Shown in pieces: positions 62,739 to 64,000 of a stretch of 64,000 nt of DNA. The DNA is taken from positions 2,108,001 to 2,172,000 of the forward strand of contig NZ_CP038492.1 in the NCBI RefSeq assembly GCF_004751985.1, read 5' to 3'. Positions within the stretch are counted from its first letter, which is position 1; each line of letters opens with the position of its first letter. The DNA comes from Rhodophyticola sp. CCM32. Lineage in GTDB: Bacteria > Pseudomonadota > Alphaproteobacteria > Rhodobacterales > Rhodobacteraceae. Made by a program: the position numbers and the translations under genes. A model generated the notes under the pieces. The model saw nothing but the letters and a program-made list of their open reading frames with translations, was not told the DNA's origin and did no database searches.

Positions 62739-63410
62739 TTGCCATGTCCATTGGACAAGGTGACCCTGCGGTTCCCTGCGCCAGCGCCAAACGTGCTGTG
62801 GGTCAGCGATTTTACCTATGTCACGACATGGCAAGGGCTTGTCTATGTCGCCTTTGTCATCGATGTCTTTGCTCGCCGTATCGTTGGGTGGCGTGTCAGT
62901 CGCACGGCCACTGCCGGATTTGTCCTCGATGCTTTGGAGCAGGCCATTCATCAACGCAGGCCTGCACAGGACCAACTGGTGCATCACTCGGATCGCGGGT
63001 CGCAATATCTGTCGATTAAATACACTGAACGATTGTCTGAGGCGAAGATCGCTCCGCCCGTCGGCAGCGTCGGGGATTCCTATGACAATGCCCTAAAGCA
63101 CCCTGCCTTAAACTTGAATCACAAATACCCTGCCACGCTTCGCGTTCTCGGGACATTTGTGATGCGCGATGTCTCAGGTTTAAGGCAGCATGCTGTAGCA
63201 GAAACGATCAACGGTCTCTTCAAAGCAGAGGTCATTCACCGGCGGGGGCCCTGGCGCAGCTTTGAGGCCGTCGAATACGCCACCCTCGAATGGGTAGATT
63301 GGTTCAATAACCGGCGACTGCTGGAGCCGATCGGGAACATCCCACCAGCCGAAGCCGAGGCGAACTTCTACGCCGCACTGGAAAGATCAGACTTGGCCGC
63401 TCAACTATAG
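62739..63410 (+). pseudogene. IS3-family transposase, 5'-truncated and interrupted
   Basis: The C-terminal integrase core of an IS3-type OrfB. The first catalytic aspartate lies in V-S-D-F-T-Y-V and the second in H-H-S-D-R-G-S-Q-Y; the third residue, the glutamate, is in A-E-T-I-N-G-L-F. OrfA and the first third of OrfB are missing, as the frame starts at an internal point 140 bases after rnpB. A 102-base insertion (the element plus one TA copy) separates D-N-A-L from A-E-T-I-N-G without breaking the frame. It adds 34 residues between the second aspartate and the glutamate, so the protein cannot be an active transposase. Confidence 0.88.
63096..63195 (+). mobile_element. 100-base TA-flanked palindromic element, copy B (in frame in transposase)
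   Basis: Exactly 100 bases, flanked by TA at 63094-63095 and 63196-63197. It is nearly identical to copy A at 31843-31942 (opposite orientation) except for a few bases near the loop and the right end (CAGCATGCTG against CAGGGTACTC). Excision with one TA leaves GCC-CTA-GCA-GAA-ACG, encoding A-L-A-E-T, the expected transposase sequence; the uninterrupted site reads CTAG. Confidence 0.88.
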
Positions 63411-63510
63411 CGTTTCGACTTTATATTGAGACAGTGTAACGGCTTTCGCGTTTGAGCCAAAGACGAAAGCCAGCGAAAGGCGTTTCAACAGTAAGTCGAA
63501 ACTCTTTAAG
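63405..63510. repeat. Palindromic intergenic repeat, copy 4 (TAAAGCGTTTCGACTT family)
   Basis: Begins CTATAGCGTTTCGACTTTA at the transposase stop (TAG at 63408-63410) and closes with GTAAGTCGAAACTCTTTAA. The interior shares GGCTTTCGCGTTTGAGCC with copies 1 and 3. The 286 bases from 63511 to 63796 show no gene that I recognise. Confidence 0.8.
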
Positions 63511-63796
63511 GCAAATCAGCCTCCAGAAAACCCGGCGCGGTTCAGACAGCGAACACCGCCTGTGCCTTCATGCCGGTGATAAAGCTGGTCAAATCCCCGG
63601 GCCTCTGTCATCGGGCAGTCCATCCTGTCATGGCATTCGCGCTGATCTGCAATCCAATGCTCCTGAGCTGAGGTTGCAATCGTTTACATGTCGATTTCAG
63701 AATAAGCGAGACAGCAGGTATCAGGTTATGAAAACGACTACATACCCGATCTGTCATCAGATTCGTGTCAACCCAAGTTATGCAGAAAGCCCCTGA

Positions 63797-64000
63797 GAGA
63801 GCAGGGCATCCAAACCCGCAACGATTCAGGATGTGGCCCGGACCGCGGGTGTCTCCACCGCGAAGGTCAGCCGGGCGCTCGGCAACCCGGACCTGTTGAC
63901 CGACCGCACCTGGAACGCGGTGTTCGATGCGATCCGCCGCACCGGTTACCGGGTCAATCAGGCGGTCCGCAATCTCAGGATGCAGCGCGCAGGCGCGGTG
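63797..64000 (+). CDS. LacI-family regulator, N-terminal part, no start codon seen (runs off the right edge)
   Basis: An in-frame stop ends at 63796. From there the frame is open to the window edge and reads A-S-K-P-A-T-I-Q-D-V-A-R-T-A-G-V-S-T-A-K-V-S-R-A-L-G, the LacI helix-turn-helix, with R-R-T-G-Y-R-V-N-Q-A after it. No ATG, GTG or TTG precedes the HTH in this frame; the codon where the initiator is expected reads AGG (63803-63805) before GCA-TCC. The upstream DNA is probably non-native, so the gene may have lost its start and promoter. Confidence 0.8.

Overview
The window looks like a chromosomal segment of an alphaproteobacterium of the Rhodobacteraceae/Paracoccaceae group. The support is gene content and sequence style: high GC with Rhodobacter-like codon use, a PccR-type acyl-CoA regulator next to pccB, a complete beta-hydroxyaspartate cycle cluster (bhcR-ABCD), gatCA with an AspS that can serve a tRNA-dependent amidation route, a tRNA-His with no encoded G-1, DUF1467, DUF6476 and DUF1127 proteins, and several small exported proteins typical of the family. 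I cannot name the genus.

Layout. 1-4.7 kb: propionyl-CoA carboxylase beta subunit (pccB) and its regulator pccR flank an MFS efflux gene; both regulated genes carry TTTGCAAA-type operators. 4.7-9.7 kb: CoxG-like protein, a HAD-fold protein that has lost both motif I aspartates, an EamA transporter, the divergent argO/argP pair and yebC. 9.8-14.8 kb: two SLC13/DASS permeases, the first split by an apparent one-base deletion, plus a second EamA transporter. 14.8-21.7 kb: YmdB-type phosphodiesterase, 5-formyl-THF cyclo-ligase, small enzymes, a TerB-DnaJ protein and an M3 oligopeptidase. 21.7-26.5 kb: an accessory patch with a BrnT/BrnA toxin-antitoxin pair, gene debris, a flavin-dependent tryptophan halogenase homologue, a repeat-containing exported protein and a DinB protein. 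26.6-29.2 kb: rpoH, an RluA-type pseudouridine synthase and tRNA-His. 29.5-33 kb: a lower-GC two-gene polysaccharide island followed by two TA-flanked palindromic elements around a DUF2161 gene. 33-42.3 kb: rpmB, copper handling (PCu(A)C), sirtuin, LMW phosphatase, amino acid dehydrogenase with Lrp regulator, topA and methylmalonyl-CoA epimerase. 42.4-49.7 kb: response regulator and the bhc cluster. 49.7-62.6 kb: aspS, ferredoxin, a frameshifted lipoprotein, LysR, BI-1 family membrane protein, phd-doc, rpmG, chrA, gatCA, amidase and RNase P RNA. 62.7-64 kb: a truncated IS3 transposase carrying a palindromic insertion, and the start of a LacI-type gene lacking a visible start codon.

How the genes fit together. 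pccB, pccR and mce belong to propionyl-CoA assimilation by the methylmalonyl-CoA route. The bhc genes convert two glyoxylate to oxaloacetate, so the two carbon-assimilation modules both feed C4 intermediates. The bhcR-bhcA intergenic region carries two near-identical palindromes that closely resemble the E. coli IclR operator.

The least ordinary signal is a set of about 100-base palindromic elements with TA-flanked ends. One exactly 100-base element occurs twice, both times flanked by TA on each side. One copy sits in frame inside the transposase ORF, where removing it plus one TA restores the expected protein. Several of these palindromes begin on the TA of a stop codon.
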